64,000 nt of DNA from assembly GCA_964402975.1 (NCBI GenBank), contig CAYOEM010000004.1:1-64000 (forward strand), written 5' to 3'. Shown here piece by piece: positions 18,027 through 27,139 of the stretch. Numbering within the stretch: position 1 is the first letter of the stretch; each line of letters starts with the position of its first letter. The notes under the pieces were generated by a model, which was not told where the DNA came from, searched no databases, and worked only from the letters and a program-made list of their open reading frames with translations. The DNA comes from CAMDKS01 sp964402975 (GTDB lineage: Bacteria > Bdellovibrionota_B > Oligoflexia > Oligoflexales > RGVZ01). The translations under genes were made by a program, and so were the position numbers.

Positions 18027-18965
18027 ATGGGTCGCGCAGGCTTTACTCAACGCTTATTCGGAAATCTTGGTTACAAGATCACGGCCGTCATTCTCGCAGG
18101 CCTCGTTTGGTACATCGTACAGGGTGAGGAAATTCTTGAGGTAAACGCCAAGTTGGACGTCAAAGTTGAAGTGGCCGGTAATTTCGCACTGCGGGACTCT
18201 GGAATTATTTCTAGGGACGTTACGTTACGTGGACCCCGCGTTCTCATCGGCGCCATGTCCGGAAAAGTTATTGCTGCGGTCATTCGTGTGCCGGCTGGTA
18301 AAATTGGAAGCCTTCGATATCGGTTGGACAAAGAATTTATTCCCGGTTGGGATAACCGAGTTCGATTGACCATTCACGACCCTTACATAACAGTCATGGT
18401 CGAGGAGCGCGTGACCAAGAAGCTACCTGTAAAGCCGGTTGTGCTGGGCGACGTTGCCGATGGTCTTCAGGTTGATGAGATCACGCCAACCCCATCTGAA
18501 ATTGAAATCAGTGGACCTAAGACGGATGTTAATCGAATTACCGAGCTTGCCACCGATCCCGTAGACATTACCGGTCTAAAGGAATCAAAGTCTGTGATTA
18601 GCGGCATCTCAAAGGCCGCCTTACCAGATATTCAGCTATCGTCTCAGGATGTTAACATCTCGATGAAGCTAGGCCCCAAGAAAATGACCAAAAACATATC
18701 GATTGTTCCCGTTGAAATCACTGGCTCGGAAAAAGTTGGCTCTGTTAGGCCTGCGGGAATATCCGTGGTGATCGCGGTGACCGAGGCGCAACTCCACAAG
18801 ATCAACCAAAAAGACGTTCGAGCGTCGGTGAATGCCAAAGATCTTGGGCCCGGCAGATATGAGCTCGGAGTGCTAGTCTCTGCGCCTGATGGCGTCACCA
18901 TTCAAGAGGTCAACCCAAAAGTTGTTTCAGTCGAGATCTATAATCAAAAAAAATTAAAGCCTTAA
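18027..18965 (+). CDS. cdaR: YbbR-domain protein CdaR, CdaA regulator
   Basis: This 312-residue protein has one N-terminal membrane helix (about 14-31, ITAVILAGLVWYIVQG) and an extracytoplasmic part made of repeated YbbR domains of about 80 residues each, with recurring segments such as LPVKPVVLGDVADG and PSEIEISGPKTDVNRI. In Firmicutes CdaR binds CdaA and modulates c-di-AMP synthesis; the adjacent gene order supports the same role. Its stop is only four bases from the stop of tsaE on the other strand, with no terminator between. Confidence 0.88.
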   Translation: MGRAGFTQRLFGNLGYKITAVILAGLVWYIVQGEEILEVNAKLDVKVEVAGNFALRDSGIISRDVTLRGPRVLIGAMSGKVIAAVIRVPAGKIGSLRYRLDKEFIPGWDNRVRLTIHDPYITVMVEERVTKKLPVKPVVLGDVADGLQVDEITPTPSEIEISGPKTDVNRITELATDPVDITGLKESKSVISGISKAALPDIQLSSQDVNISMKLGPKKMTKNISIVPVEITGSEKVGSVRPAGISVVIAVTEAQLHKINQKDVRASVNAKDLGPGRYELGVLVSAPDGVTIQEVNPKVVSVEIYNQKKLKP

Positions 18966-18969
18966 CCCG

Positions 18970-19413
18970 TCAACCGACAAACTCAACGTCTCTCTCATCA
19001 ATTTCGTCAGCGAAACTTATTTTTAGCGCATGGGTTTTTTTAATGGATGGCGCGTCAGGCGTGCGTTCTGGCCACTCAACAATAAGTCCAACGAATTTGC
19101 GATGGGCGAGTAACGCCTCTACTGAATCGTCATCGCCTGCTGCAAGACGATAAAGATCCAAGTGGGCCACGAGACCAAACGGCGTTTCATATTCTGTCAT
19201 AAACGTGAACGTCGGGGATAGCACAGGAACGTTAAACGGCAAGCCCAGCGCGTGCAGAAGCTCTCCCGCAAAGGTGGTTTTACCGGCGCCAAGCTCTCCC
19301 TGAAGCCAGAGAACAAAATGCCCCTTAGATTTTAACGAATCTGCGACCTGACTGGCGAGGTTTGGCAAATTAGCTCGCTTTACCCGGCACTTTATTGCCT
19401 TAGTGTTTGCCAT
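18970..19413 (-). CDS. tsaE: tRNA threonylcarbamoyladenosine biosynthesis ATPase TsaE
   Basis: This 147-residue P-loop protein is needed for t6A37 formation with TsaB, TsaC and TsaD. Walker A is GELGAGKTTF (residues 39-48). The other family segments are LSPTFTFMTEYE, HLDLYRL and VGLIVEWPER, the last carrying the catalytic region. Length is normal. It is the last gene of the minus-strand run glmM-pdxJ-tsaE, 22 bases after pdxJ. Confidence 0.93.
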   Translation of the reverse strand: MANTKAIKCRVKRANLPNLASQVADSLKSKGHFVLWLQGELGAGKTTFAGELLHALGLPFNVPVLSPTFTFMTEYETPFGLVAHLDLYRLAAGDDDSVEALLAHRKFVGLIVEWPERTPDAPSIKKTHALKISFADEIDERDVEFVG

Positions 19414-19435
19414 TCGTAGCCTCTGTGATGACGAG

Positions 19436-20194
19436 CTATACTCTCAATATGCGGGGATTATTCGCAGCGTCATTTAGTAGGGATTTCATATCCCTCACGG
19501 CTCGCTCAAGCCCGTAAAAAAACGCGCGAGCGACAATAGCGTGGCCAATGTTTGCCTCCTCGGCAAATGCGACTAATTGAAGCCATGACGCATTCGAATA
19601 ATTAAGGCCATGGCCGAAGTGACACTGAAATCCAGCGCGATGCGCCAGTTTGCTGACCTCGGCCAGGTCATCAACTAGACTTATCTTGTCTTGACTTGTG
19701 ACAGATTTGTCTATTTGTTTACAGAAGTTGCCCGTATGAAATTCGAGGGCGACCGCGCCGGTTTCACGGGCTTGCTCAACGGCCTCTGCCGTCGGCTCGA
19801 CAAACAAAGACACCGCCATGCCGCTGTCCTGAAGCATGCTAACCGCAGATTTCAGTGTACTTTTATTTCTTTTGATGTCCAACCCACCCTCGGTTGTTCG
19901 CTCCTCTCGTTTCTCTGGCACAAGCGTTACAGCATGAGGTTTTACTTTTTTGGCGATGTCTAGCATTTCAGGCGTTGCGGCTATCTCAAAATTCAGAGGA
20001 ATTTTTATAGAATCTTTCAGCGCAAAAACATCTCGGTCTTGGATGTGTCGGCGGTCTTCGCGAAGATGGCAGGTGATGTTGTCTGCACCTCCTAATTCGG
20101 CTAGAATCGCCGCTTGAACCGGGTCTGGATATTTTTCGCCCCTGGCCTGTCTGACCGTGGCTATATGGTCGATGTTAACACCCAATCTAATCAT
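19436..20194 (-). CDS. pdxJ: pyridoxine 5'-phosphate synthase
   Basis: This 252-residue TIM-barrel enzyme of the DXP-dependent vitamin B6 pathway condenses 1-deoxyxylulose 5-phosphate with 3-amino-2-oxopropyl phosphate. Family signatures are VNIDHIATVRQARG at the N-terminus, GGADNITCHLREDRRHIQD, TLVPEKREERTTEGG and GHGLNYSN. It overlaps glmM by four bases. PdxA is not in the window. Confidence 0.96.
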   Translation of the reverse strand: MIRLGVNIDHIATVRQARGEKYPDPVQAAILAELGGADNITCHLREDRRHIQDRDVFALKDSIKIPLNFEIAATPEMLDIAKKVKPHAVTLVPEKREERTTEGGLDIKRNKSTLKSAVSMLQDSGMAVSLFVEPTAEAVEQARETGAVALEFHTGNFCKQIDKSVTSQDKISLVDDLAEVSKLAHRAGFQCHFGHGLNYSNASWLQLVAFAEEANIGHAIVARAFFYGLERAVRDMKSLLNDAANNPRILRV

Positions 20195-21567
20195 TTATCT
20201 TTTACCTTCTCGACAGCCTTTTCAATCGACCTTGTTAATTCATGGGATAACTCGTGTGCCATGGCTTCAATCTCATCGCGATTTTCGCCTTCAACCATGA
20301 CTCTTGCTAAACTCTCTGTGCCAGAGTAACGAACTAGTACTCGGCCTTTACCGTCCAGTTTTTTTTCTGATTTTTGAAGCAATTTTTGAAAATCTTTCAA
20401 GCTGTCTAATGGAACTTTTGATTTAACTTTTACATTTATAACTAATTGAGGAAGGCGCTCCATCGTCTGCCTGAGTTCGGAGGCTTTGCAACCCTCTTCG
20501 GCCATGATTTCAAGAAATTTAAGGCCTGCAAGGATGCCATCTCCGGTAGTTGATGAGTCGCGAAAAATCAGATGCCCGGACTGCTCGCCCCCCAGCATGT
20601 GATCACCTTTCCTCATGGCTTCCATGACGTATCGGTCACCAACCTTAGAGCGTATGAGCGTTCCGCCCGCGCGCGCCAAAGCGACGTCTAGACCCATATT
20701 ACTCATAACGGTTGAAACAACTGTCTTGTTGCGCAGCGCGTTTTTCTTCAACAAGTACACGCCACAGGCGGCAAGCATCTCATCCCCATCGATTAACTCG
20801 CCCTTTTCATCAACTGCAACAATGCGGTCGGCATCACCATCCAAAGCGATTCCAAGGTCCGCCTTGTAGAGGAGAACCTTCTCTCGCAAACTCTGTGGAA
20901 AGAGGGCGCCGCAATGCTCGTTTATATTAATACCATTTGGCTCATCGCCAATAACAAAGATCTCCGCGCCGAGCTCAGAAAAAACCTTGGGGGCAACCTT
21001 GTAGCCAGCCCCATTCGCACAGTCGAGAACAACGCGAAGCCCGTCTAGCTTGAGATGCTTCGGAAACTGCTCTTTTAAAAAAACCGCATACTGGCCGATC
21101 GCATCTTCAATTCTCCGTGCGCGGCCGATCGCCGTTCCCGTTGGCGCATTCTCCGCTAAAGCCGGATCTTGAACAAGCCTCTCCAGCTCATCTTCGACAT
21201 CGTCCGGAAGCTTATAGCCATCAGATGAAAATATCTTGATCCCATTATCATGGAAGGGATTGTGGGACGCCGAGATGACGATGCCGGCGCTTGCCCGCAT
21301 GCCGCGAGTCAGGTAAGCGATTCCAGGAGTCGGTAGTGGGCCCAGGAAAAAGGCGTCCACTCCAACGCTACAAATACCTGAGCACAGTGCCTGCTCGAGC
21401 ATATATCCAGATCGGCGAGTGTCTTTACCGATCATAATTCTAGCTTTGCTATGCCGGGTTCCAAAGTACATGCCGATAGCTTGTCCGAGGCGTAGCACCA
21501 TGTCTGGTGACATGGGATAAACGTTGGCGAGACCGCGAACTCCATCTGTACCAAACAACCTAGTCAC
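20191..21567 (-). CDS. glmM: phosphoglucosamine mutase
   Basis: This 458-residue enzyme converts glucosamine-6-phosphate to glucosamine-1-phosphate for peptidoglycan and LPS. The phosphoserine loop is ISASHNPFHDNG with active S101; the Mg-binding loop is DGDADRIVAVD, the sugar loop GGEQSGH, and the phosphate loop RYSGTE. The start is GTG with AAGGAGG upstream. In many bacteria glmM follows cdaA-cdaR in one operon; here it faces them from the other strand, leading pdxJ and tsaE. Confidence 0.96.
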   Translation of the reverse strand: MTRLFGTDGVRGLANVYPMSPDMVLRLGQAIGMYFGTRHSKARIMIGKDTRRSGYMLEQALCSGICSVGVDAFFLGPLPTPGIAYLTRGMRASAGIVISASHNPFHDNGIKIFSSDGYKLPDDVEDELERLVQDPALAENAPTGTAIGRARRIEDAIGQYAVFLKEQFPKHLKLDGLRVVLDCANGAGYKVAPKVFSELGAEIFVIGDEPNGININEHCGALFPQSLREKVLLYKADLGIALDGDADRIVAVDEKGELIDGDEMLAACGVYLLKKNALRNKTVVSTVMSNMGLDVALARAGGTLIRSKVGDRYVMEAMRKGDHMLGGEQSGHLIFRDSSTTGDGILAGLKFLEIMAEEGCKASELRQTMERLPQLVINVKVKSKVPLDSLKDFQKLLQKSEKKLDGKGRVLVRYSGTESLARVMVEGENRDEIEAMAHELSHELTRSIEKAVEKVKDK

Positions 21568-21633
21568 TCTAGCCTCCTTCGACCGTCCAGTAACCCATAA
21601 AAAAGCCTAGTACCACAAACCTAATCAGCACTT

Positions 21634-23358
21634 CTAGGGGATTATCTCTCCCCGAGTCATCAAAAAACGCTCCGCATCTGGCCTAATTGACTCCGCGCCA
21701 TTGACCCGCAAACGCTCGATGACGTCGGTCAAATAGTGTGCCCCAACCAGGCGCGGCATATAGACATAACTCGCCCCACCGCTGTACATCTCGCGAGCCA
21801 TGCTAATGTTGTCTGCCATTACAATAATTCCGGAATCCGGGGCGAGGTTTTTCAGAGTTTTAAGCATCTTTAAATTAGTCGTCCCCTTCAATGTTCTATC
21901 CGGTAGCGCGCAGATAATGAGTTTGGCGCGAGCAAGATTTAATTGGCGAAGAGTGTCGATATTGCCGATGTCTCCATACCGCGCCTCAATTCCCAATTCC
22001 TTTAGTTTTTTATGCGCTTCTGGGTTGAGGTCAACCACCATCATCTTTTCGACAAAATCTTTTGGAAGCCTGCTCTGCATTTCGTGTAGAAGGGAGCTTG
22101 CTTCACGATGAAAGCCCAGCATCACAAGTGACTTCGGGGCTGCCGCGGCGGCTTGATCGCCACGAGCCGTATCGGTGAACTGATCTTTAAATCCTATTTG
22201 TTCGAGCACCCAGTTGAATCTCTTGTAGATATCATGGGCCGACGGGATCAGATAAGACGAGATCAAAACTGTTATGGCTAACGCAAAGATGAAAGATGAA
22301 AGCATTTCTTGATTGATGTGCTTATATGTAACGCCTAAAGAAGCCAACACAAGTGACAGCTCGGAAAGCTGGCTCAAGTTTATGGCGGGCAGGAGGCTTG
22401 CGCGATTACCATGTCCAAGGCGATAAAGGATCGGAAAGACCGTTATAAGTCGACTAAAAAGCACAAAAACAACTATCAAGCCAGACAGCCTTAAAACGTC
22501 TGGGCTTGGTTGTGGAATTTGAAGGCCGAGGCTGACAAAAAAAAGCGTAATAAAAAAGTCTCTCAAGCTTGAGATTTTAGCGATGACCTCGAAATGATAC
22601 GGGAAAGACGCGATCGAAATCCCCGCAATCAACGCGCCCATTTCAATCGACAATTTTAGGTAATCCGCAAGCCCGCACATAGCAAAGCACCATGTCATCG
22701 CCAAAATTAAAAGTAATTCCGGTTGCTTTCCGGCCTTTCGGAATATCCAGGGTAGCGCATAACGGGCGAGTCCAAGGCTTACTACAACTAATCCACATAC
22801 TTTTGCAAAAGATAAGCCGATGGCCTGCGCATTGATTTGCTCAAGACTTGGCTGAATTGCTAAAAATCCGATTGCAAAAAGGTCTTGCATGACCAAAACG
22901 CCAATAGTGATCCTCGAAGGCAGGGAGTCCAAATCCATCTTGTCGGAAAGAATTTTCACTACAATCAAAGTCGATGAAAGGGCGCCTGCGGCAGTCAGAT
23001 AAATCAGCTCATATTCTGAAAGGCCTTCCCCAAACACAGAAAAAAACACATAGCCAAGACCCACACAGCCAACAATTTGAACCAGTCCACTTAGAATGAC
23101 GGCTCGCCCAATTTGGAATAATTTTTTAACATCGATCTCGAGCCCCAAAATGAACATCAAGAGTACGAGACCAACTTCGGACAGACTCCAGATACTGGCG
23201 GGATTTTGAATGAGCCCAAGCCCCAAATGTGGTCCAATGAGCACGCCGGCCAGAAAATATGCCAGCATCAAGGGGATCCCCAAGAAATAGGCCGGCAAAC
23301 CGATAACCCCGGCTGCGATGATGGCCTTACTAATGTCGACCAGCAGATGAAGCTGCAT
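21634..23358 (-). CDS. CPA2-family cation:proton antiporter with TrkA-N domain
   Basis: This 574-residue protein is a KefB/KefC-like transporter. The N-terminal ~390 residues form about 12 membrane helices with the family segments LAYFLAGVLIGPHLG and LGLEIDVKKLF. The C-terminal part holds a Rossmann-like TrkA-N domain (KSLVMLGFHREASSLL and onward, MMVVDLNPEA, ARYGDIGNIDTL) that senses nucleotide or redox state. It has no room for an RCK-C domain, the part that binds c-di-AMP in other transporters. It probably exchanges K+ or Na+ for protons. It precedes glmM on the same strand. Confidence 0.88.
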   Translation of the reverse strand: MQLHLLVDISKAIIAAGVIGLPAYFLGIPLMLAYFLAGVLIGPHLGLGLIQNPASIWSLSEVGLVLLMFILGLEIDVKKLFQIGRAVILSGLVQIVGCVGLGYVFFSVFGEGLSEYELIYLTAAGALSSTLIVVKILSDKMDLDSLPSRITIGVLVMQDLFAIGFLAIQPSLEQINAQAIGLSFAKVCGLVVVSLGLARYALPWIFRKAGKQPELLLILAMTWCFAMCGLADYLKLSIEMGALIAGISIASFPYHFEVIAKISSLRDFFITLFFVSLGLQIPQPSPDVLRLSGLIVVFVLFSRLITVFPILYRLGHGNRASLLPAINLSQLSELSLVLASLGVTYKHINQEMLSSFIFALAITVLISSYLIPSAHDIYKRFNWVLEQIGFKDQFTDTARGDQAAAAAPKSLVMLGFHREASSLLHEMQSRLPKDFVEKMMVVDLNPEAHKKLKELGIEARYGDIGNIDTLRQLNLARAKLIICALPDRTLKGTTNLKMLKTLKNLAPDSGIIVMADNISMAREMYSGGASYVYMPRLVGAHYLTDVIERLRVNGAESIRPDAERFLMTRGEIIP

Positions 23359-23436
23359 GGCGGCGCGTCCTTCCCTAGAATGGCTGTGAAGTCACACCAA
23401 TATTAGACGGGTAAGATTTGGATTTGTAAAGGATAA

Positions 23437-23513
23437 TGGCGCACCCGGAAGGATTCGAACCTCCGACCCCCAGATTCGTAGTCTGGTATTCTATCCAACT
23501 GAACTACGGGTGC
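23437..23513 (-). tRNA. tRNA-Arg (anticodon ACG)
   Basis: The acceptor stem GCACCCG/CGGGTGC, the anticodon arm CCAGA-CTACGAA-TCTGG and the T-arm with GGTTCGAATCC are complete, and CCA is encoded. Anticodon ACG decodes CGN after A34-to-inosine editing, so a TadA enzyme is implied elsewhere. Confidence 0.96.
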
Positions 23514-23620
23514 GAATAGGCTAGGCAGGGGGCTATATACAAACCCACAGGTATGTTTGCAACCATATTTTCCGGTTTGCATTGATTAAGCCGGATTTTA
23601 GACCAACTTAGGTGATTTTG

Positions 23621-23710
23621 TGGCGGAAAGGGGGGGATTCGAACCCCCGATACAGTTTCCCGTATGCGTCCTTAGCAAGGACGTGCCTTCAGCCACTCGG
23701 CCACCTTTCC
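23621..23710 (-). tRNA. tRNA-Ser (anticodon GCU)
   Basis: A class II tRNA with a long variable arm, acceptor GGAAAGG/CCTTTCC, anticodon arm CGTCC-TTGCTAA-GGACG, T-loop GGTTCGAATCC and encoded CCA. It reads AGC/AGU. Confidence 0.95.
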
Positions 23711-23798
23711 CCATTCAAACTCATCCCGGCGGCTTGCTACCGTGATGCTGACATCAAACAACACACCCATTAAAGATCAGCCCTTACAAAAGTAAGAG

Positions 23799-23886
23799 CG
23801 GAGAGAGAGGGATTCGAACCCCCGGTGGGGTGCAACCCCACAACGGTTTTCAAGACCGCCGCCTTAAACCACTCGGCCATCTCTCC
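23799..23886 (-). tRNA. tRNA-Ser (anticodon UGA), CCA not encoded
   Basis: A class II serine tRNA with acceptor GGAGAGA/TCTCTCC, anticodon arm GCGGT-CTTGAAA-ACCGT (anticodon UGA), a variable arm with GTGGGG/CCCCAC pairing, and T-loop GGTTCGAATCC. After the discriminator G the genome reads CTC rather than CCA, so RNase Z plus CCA-adding enzyme would be required, unlike the two neighbouring tRNAs. Confidence 0.95.
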
Positions 23887-23978
23887 AGTGACGCAATGTT
23901 GCGCTGCCTGCCAGGGGGCCAACTATACATAGGTTTAATGGCACCCTCAAGCAAAACTAGGGGCTTCAAAACCCAATA

Positions 23979-24902
23979 TTATGCGCCTCGATGGGCCTCC
24001 AGGGCCGCGATTCTATCGTCTAGATCTGGGTGAGTCGATAATAGGGATACGATCGACGACCGGCGTGATGAAATCTTAAAAGCAGCCACCGCCGCCTCCG
24101 ATTCGGACTCCTCCCGTGGGTCGAAATCTGAATTTTTGACCGATCTCAATGCCTTCAGAGCCGCAATCATATTACCTCGACCAGCAAGGTCAGCACCTCC
24201 ACGGTCAGCTCGGAACTCGCGCCAACGACTGAACGCGGCAACAGCGATCATGCCGAGGAAGCTAAGAAACATCTCCAAAACAAATGTAACGATGCCCTGC
24301 ACCATATAATTCGGCCGATCATCATTGTTGGAGCGCATCGCGTTAGCAGCCGCATAACCAATGACCCTTGCAAAGAACATCACAAATGCATTTATGACGC
24401 CTTGAATAAGAGTCATCGTCACCATGTCTCCATTTGCAATGTGAGCTACTTCGTGACCGATAACACCTGAAACTTCTGATCGGTCCATACGACTCAGTAG
24501 TCCCGTAGAAACCGCCACTAGAGATCTGGACCTAGTCGGGCCCGTAGCAAAAGCGTTGAGATCTGCGCTCGCGTAAATACCAACTTCAGGTTTTGTGGTA
24601 AGGCCCGCTCGCTCAGATAGCTGATGGACCATCATCACAAGATCTCTCAATTTAGGGTCTGTGGTAGTCGGGTCGATCACTTTTACGCCCATCATCCACT
24701 TCACCATCACCCGCGACAAAGCGAGCGATATGAATGCTCCACCAAAGCCCCAAAGCAAGCAAAAGACGGCCAATTGCGAATAATCCAGCCCGTACGCTGT
24801 CATGTAACCAGTCAGCCCAAAGCTGTAAGTGATCGTGGTAATTGTCGCCACAACCAGGACGTTAACGAGCATAAATAAAATTATTCTTTTAAACCAAGTC
24901 AC
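23979..24902 (-). CDS. htpX: membrane zinc protease HtpX
   Basis: This 307-residue M48 peptidase degrades damaged membrane proteins. Two N-terminal helices (about 7-27 and 38-58) precede the catalytic region with HEVAH in GVIGHEVAHIANGD and a downstream Glu in the WREFRADRGGADLAG segment, and further hydrophobic helices lie between. Length and layout match HtpX. It lies downstream of mdh on the same strand with 126 bases between; the three tRNA genes lie on its other side. Confidence 0.95.
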   Translation of the reverse strand: MTWFKRIILFMLVNVLVVATITTITYSFGLTGYMTAYGLDYSQLAVFCLLWGFGGAFISLALSRVMVKWMMGVKVIDPTTTDPKLRDLVMMVHQLSERAGLTTKPEVGIYASADLNAFATGPTRSRSLVAVSTGLLSRMDRSEVSGVIGHEVAHIANGDMVTMTLIQGVINAFVMFFARVIGYAAANAMRSNNDDRPNYMVQGIVTFVLEMFLSFLGMIAVAAFSRWREFRADRGGADLAGRGNMIAALKALRSVKNSDFDPREESESEAAVAAFKISSRRSSIVSLLSTHPDLDDRIAALEAHRGA

Positions 24903-25028
24903 CTTAAACCCCCTGTAAACTGCCTTAGGCTTAGCCCAAAAACAGCATTATACAAATACTGTGGCCAATGTAAGTTCGCAGGCACTTCTGTCAAGCCCGG
25001 CCTCCTCAGAATCACGAACATCATAAAC

Positions 25029-26018
25029 TCAGCGAATAAGAAGCTCTTTAACAACCTCACGCTCAGCAAGAAGCTCCTGGGTTGTCTCGTCGATTTTCTT
25101 TTTCGCATAATCCGAAATTTTTAAGTCCTTGACGATTTCGTATTTGCCGTTGCCTTGCGATCTGCATGGGAACGAGAATATCAAGCCGGCGGGCACGCCG
25201 TAGGAGTTTCCATCACTCGGCACAGCACATGAGAAATACTTACCTGCCGGAGTCGGATGCATCAGTCGCCACATATGGTCGATACAAGCCGATGCGGCCG
25301 AAGCTGCCGATGACTTGCCACGAGCCGCGATAATAGCCGCTCCCCGTTGCTGTACGGTTTTCATGAAGTCCGTCTCTAACCAAGAACGCTCTTTAACTAC
25401 GTCTGTGATTTTTTTGCCGGCGATCGTCCCGTTCTCAAAATCTGGAAACATGGTGGAACTATGATTTCCCCAGATAGCGATATTGACATCTCCAACGTTG
25501 CATCCCGCTTTTTTTGCCAATTGAGCCTTTGCGCGGTTTTCGTCCAACATCGTCATGGCGCTAAAATGTGTGGCGGGAACGTCGCGACAGTTATGTTGCG
25601 CGATTAATGCGTTGGTGTTGCAGGGATTTCCGACAGTGACGATTCGAACGTCCTTGGCCGCTCGGGACAAGGCCTTACCCTGAGATACGAAGATCGGCCC
25701 GTTGTCGCGGATCAAATCATTGCGCTCCATTCCGGGGCCGCGCGGTTTTGACCCGACAAATAAGGCCCAATTGATTCCGTCAAAAGCTGTTTCTGCCGAG
25801 TCAGAGATGTTGATCTTTCCAAGTGTTGGAAATCCGCAGTCTTCAAGCTCCATAGCAGTTCCCTCGGCAGCCTTAATTGCTGCGGGCAACTCCAAAAGGC
25901 TCAGATGGACAGACGTCTCGCGTCCAAACACCTCGCCTGAGGCGAGCCTGAAAAGCAAACTATAACCAATCTGACCCGCCGCTCCCGTCACCGCTACTTT
26001 CACCACTCGCTCTGCCAT
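25029..26018 (-). CDS. mdh: malate dehydrogenase
   Basis: This 329-residue NAD-dependent enzyme interconverts malate and oxaloacetate. The N-terminal Rossmann motif is VTGAAGQIGYSLLFRL. NPCNTNAL and the catalytic His in IWGNHSSTMFPDF are seen, and the substrate-binding Arg lies in the KPRGPGMERNDL loop. This is the type with GAAGQIGY and about 329 residues, related to the cytosolic/Thermus class rather than the E. coli class. Upstream on the same strand is the zinc-finger-like membrane protein gene. Confidence 0.95.
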   Translation of the reverse strand: MAERVVKVAVTGAAGQIGYSLLFRLASGEVFGRETSVHLSLLELPAAIKAAEGTAMELEDCGFPTLGKINISDSAETAFDGINWALFVGSKPRGPGMERNDLIRDNGPIFVSQGKALSRAAKDVRIVTVGNPCNTNALIAQHNCRDVPATHFSAMTMLDENRAKAQLAKKAGCNVGDVNIAIWGNHSSTMFPDFENGTIAGKKITDVVKERSWLETDFMKTVQQRGAAIIAARGKSSAASAASACIDHMWRLMHPTPAGKYFSCAVPSDGNSYGVPAGLIFSFPCRSQGNGKYEIVKDLKISDYAKKKIDETTQELLAEREVVKELLIR

Positions 26019-26094
26019 AGATACAGCCTCCTAAGTCTTCAATGGTCGAAATGAATCGACACTTTTTAAATTCTGTCATCAGTTAAGGATAAAA

Positions 26095-26847
26095 CTAGTC
26101 TTTCTTGCCATCCAGCGTATCGTTGATCCTGGACACGCTGCTGTAGACTAACTCAAGATGCGGCGTTTTGCTACGATCGCCGAGATCGTCACGATTGATA
26201 TCCCAGTATTCTGGCGAGGGCGTCCATGACCTGGCCTTAGACCAGTGAACTTGAACCCCGTCTTCATCAAAAAACAAAACCCTAGCCTTCCTTGTATTTA
26301 ACAGACGCTCTCGACAATAAACACAGGCGGCCACCTCTTCTGTATGGCCATCCACTTTAACTCGCACCTTGCCAAAAAGAGCGGCGTCGAAGGGCCTTGA
26401 GCAAAAATGGCATCCTATAACCGCTTGAGCCATGACGGGCGCAAGCTTCATGAAGTCATGGGGCATGCCTCGCAGGCCGTTAGCCATGGCTGTCTCAATT
26501 TTAAGAAGTCTGGCATGGATGTCTTTGGTTAAAAAAAGTGAGGCTGACAAACTATCCGCATCCTCGCCAAATGTGCGCAGATTTTTTACGGCCGTCAGGA
26601 GGGTTTCAATCATGCGAAGGGCGGCGTGGTAGTGATCGAGCAAAGCAATGTCCCGTGTCTGATTAGCCAAGGATTGCATGCTATTAGCATGGACCACGAG
26701 CGCCTCAATTTCTTCTATAAGATGATGAAAGGTGTCGCGATACTTGTTGGCGCGGAAAAAGCTGCTTTTTTCCTGAACAGCACTTAACGCCCAAATCATT
26801 AAGGCGCAGCCCGTGGCAAAAATAGCGATCAAAACAGATTCAAACAT
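26095..26847 (-). CDS. hypothetical membrane-anchored protein with two CxxC pairs
   Basis: This 250-residue protein is of no recognised family. A single N-terminal membrane helix (residues 4-23) is followed by a helical region to about 140. A zinc-ribbon-like part then has C146-H-F-C149 and C175-V-Y-C178 about 26 residues apart, followed by a WSKARSWTPSPEYWD segment. The cytosolic side is predicted to hold the helices and zinc site. It is separated from mdh by 76 bases and may be co-transcribed with it. A structural zinc site is inferred from the spacing of the cysteines. Confidence 0.7.
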   Translation of the reverse strand: MFESVLIAIFATGCALMIWALSAVQEKSSFFRANKYRDTFHHLIEEIEALVVHANSMQSLANQTRDIALLDHYHAALRMIETLLTAVKNLRTFGEDADSLSASLFLTKDIHARLLKIETAMANGLRGMPHDFMKLAPVMAQAVIGCHFCSRPFDAALFGKVRVKVDGHTEEVAACVYCRERLLNTRKARVLFFDEDGVQVHWSKARSWTPSPEYWDINRDDLGDRSKTPHLELVYSSVSRINDTLDGKKD

Positions 26848-27139
26848 CCTTAACCCTTTGGGGAAAAGCGTCTCTATGAAAATATCGCACTCAGTCCAGC
26901 CACCCCCACCACTAACCGTAGGCCCACTCCAGTGGCTCTAGAGCCTGTGGAAATCCTGTGAGAATAGGGGCTCCCTTCTACTAGACTAGCACGGGCCGCG
27001 CCACGACAACACCCTGAAATCTAAAGTCTTTTTTGGATTACACTCAATTTGCTACATAAACTCCCGATATAACCGCGGACTACGGCGACTCCCGCCGAAG
27101 GGTATGGGACGGGGCTGGACAGCTCGAAGGGAATCGGTC
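26848..27139. other. intergenic region without recognised gene
   Basis: This stretch lies between the divergent CxxC-protein gene and the small ORF at 27140. Both promoters are expected here. I see no convincing long ORF, no strong hairpin with a T-tract and no known riboswitch pattern. Confidence 0.4.

Noticed and set aside
21634..23358. c-di-AMP receptor domain (RCK-C) in the antiporter
   Set aside because: After the TrkA-N domain only about 40 residues remain, too few for RCK-C.
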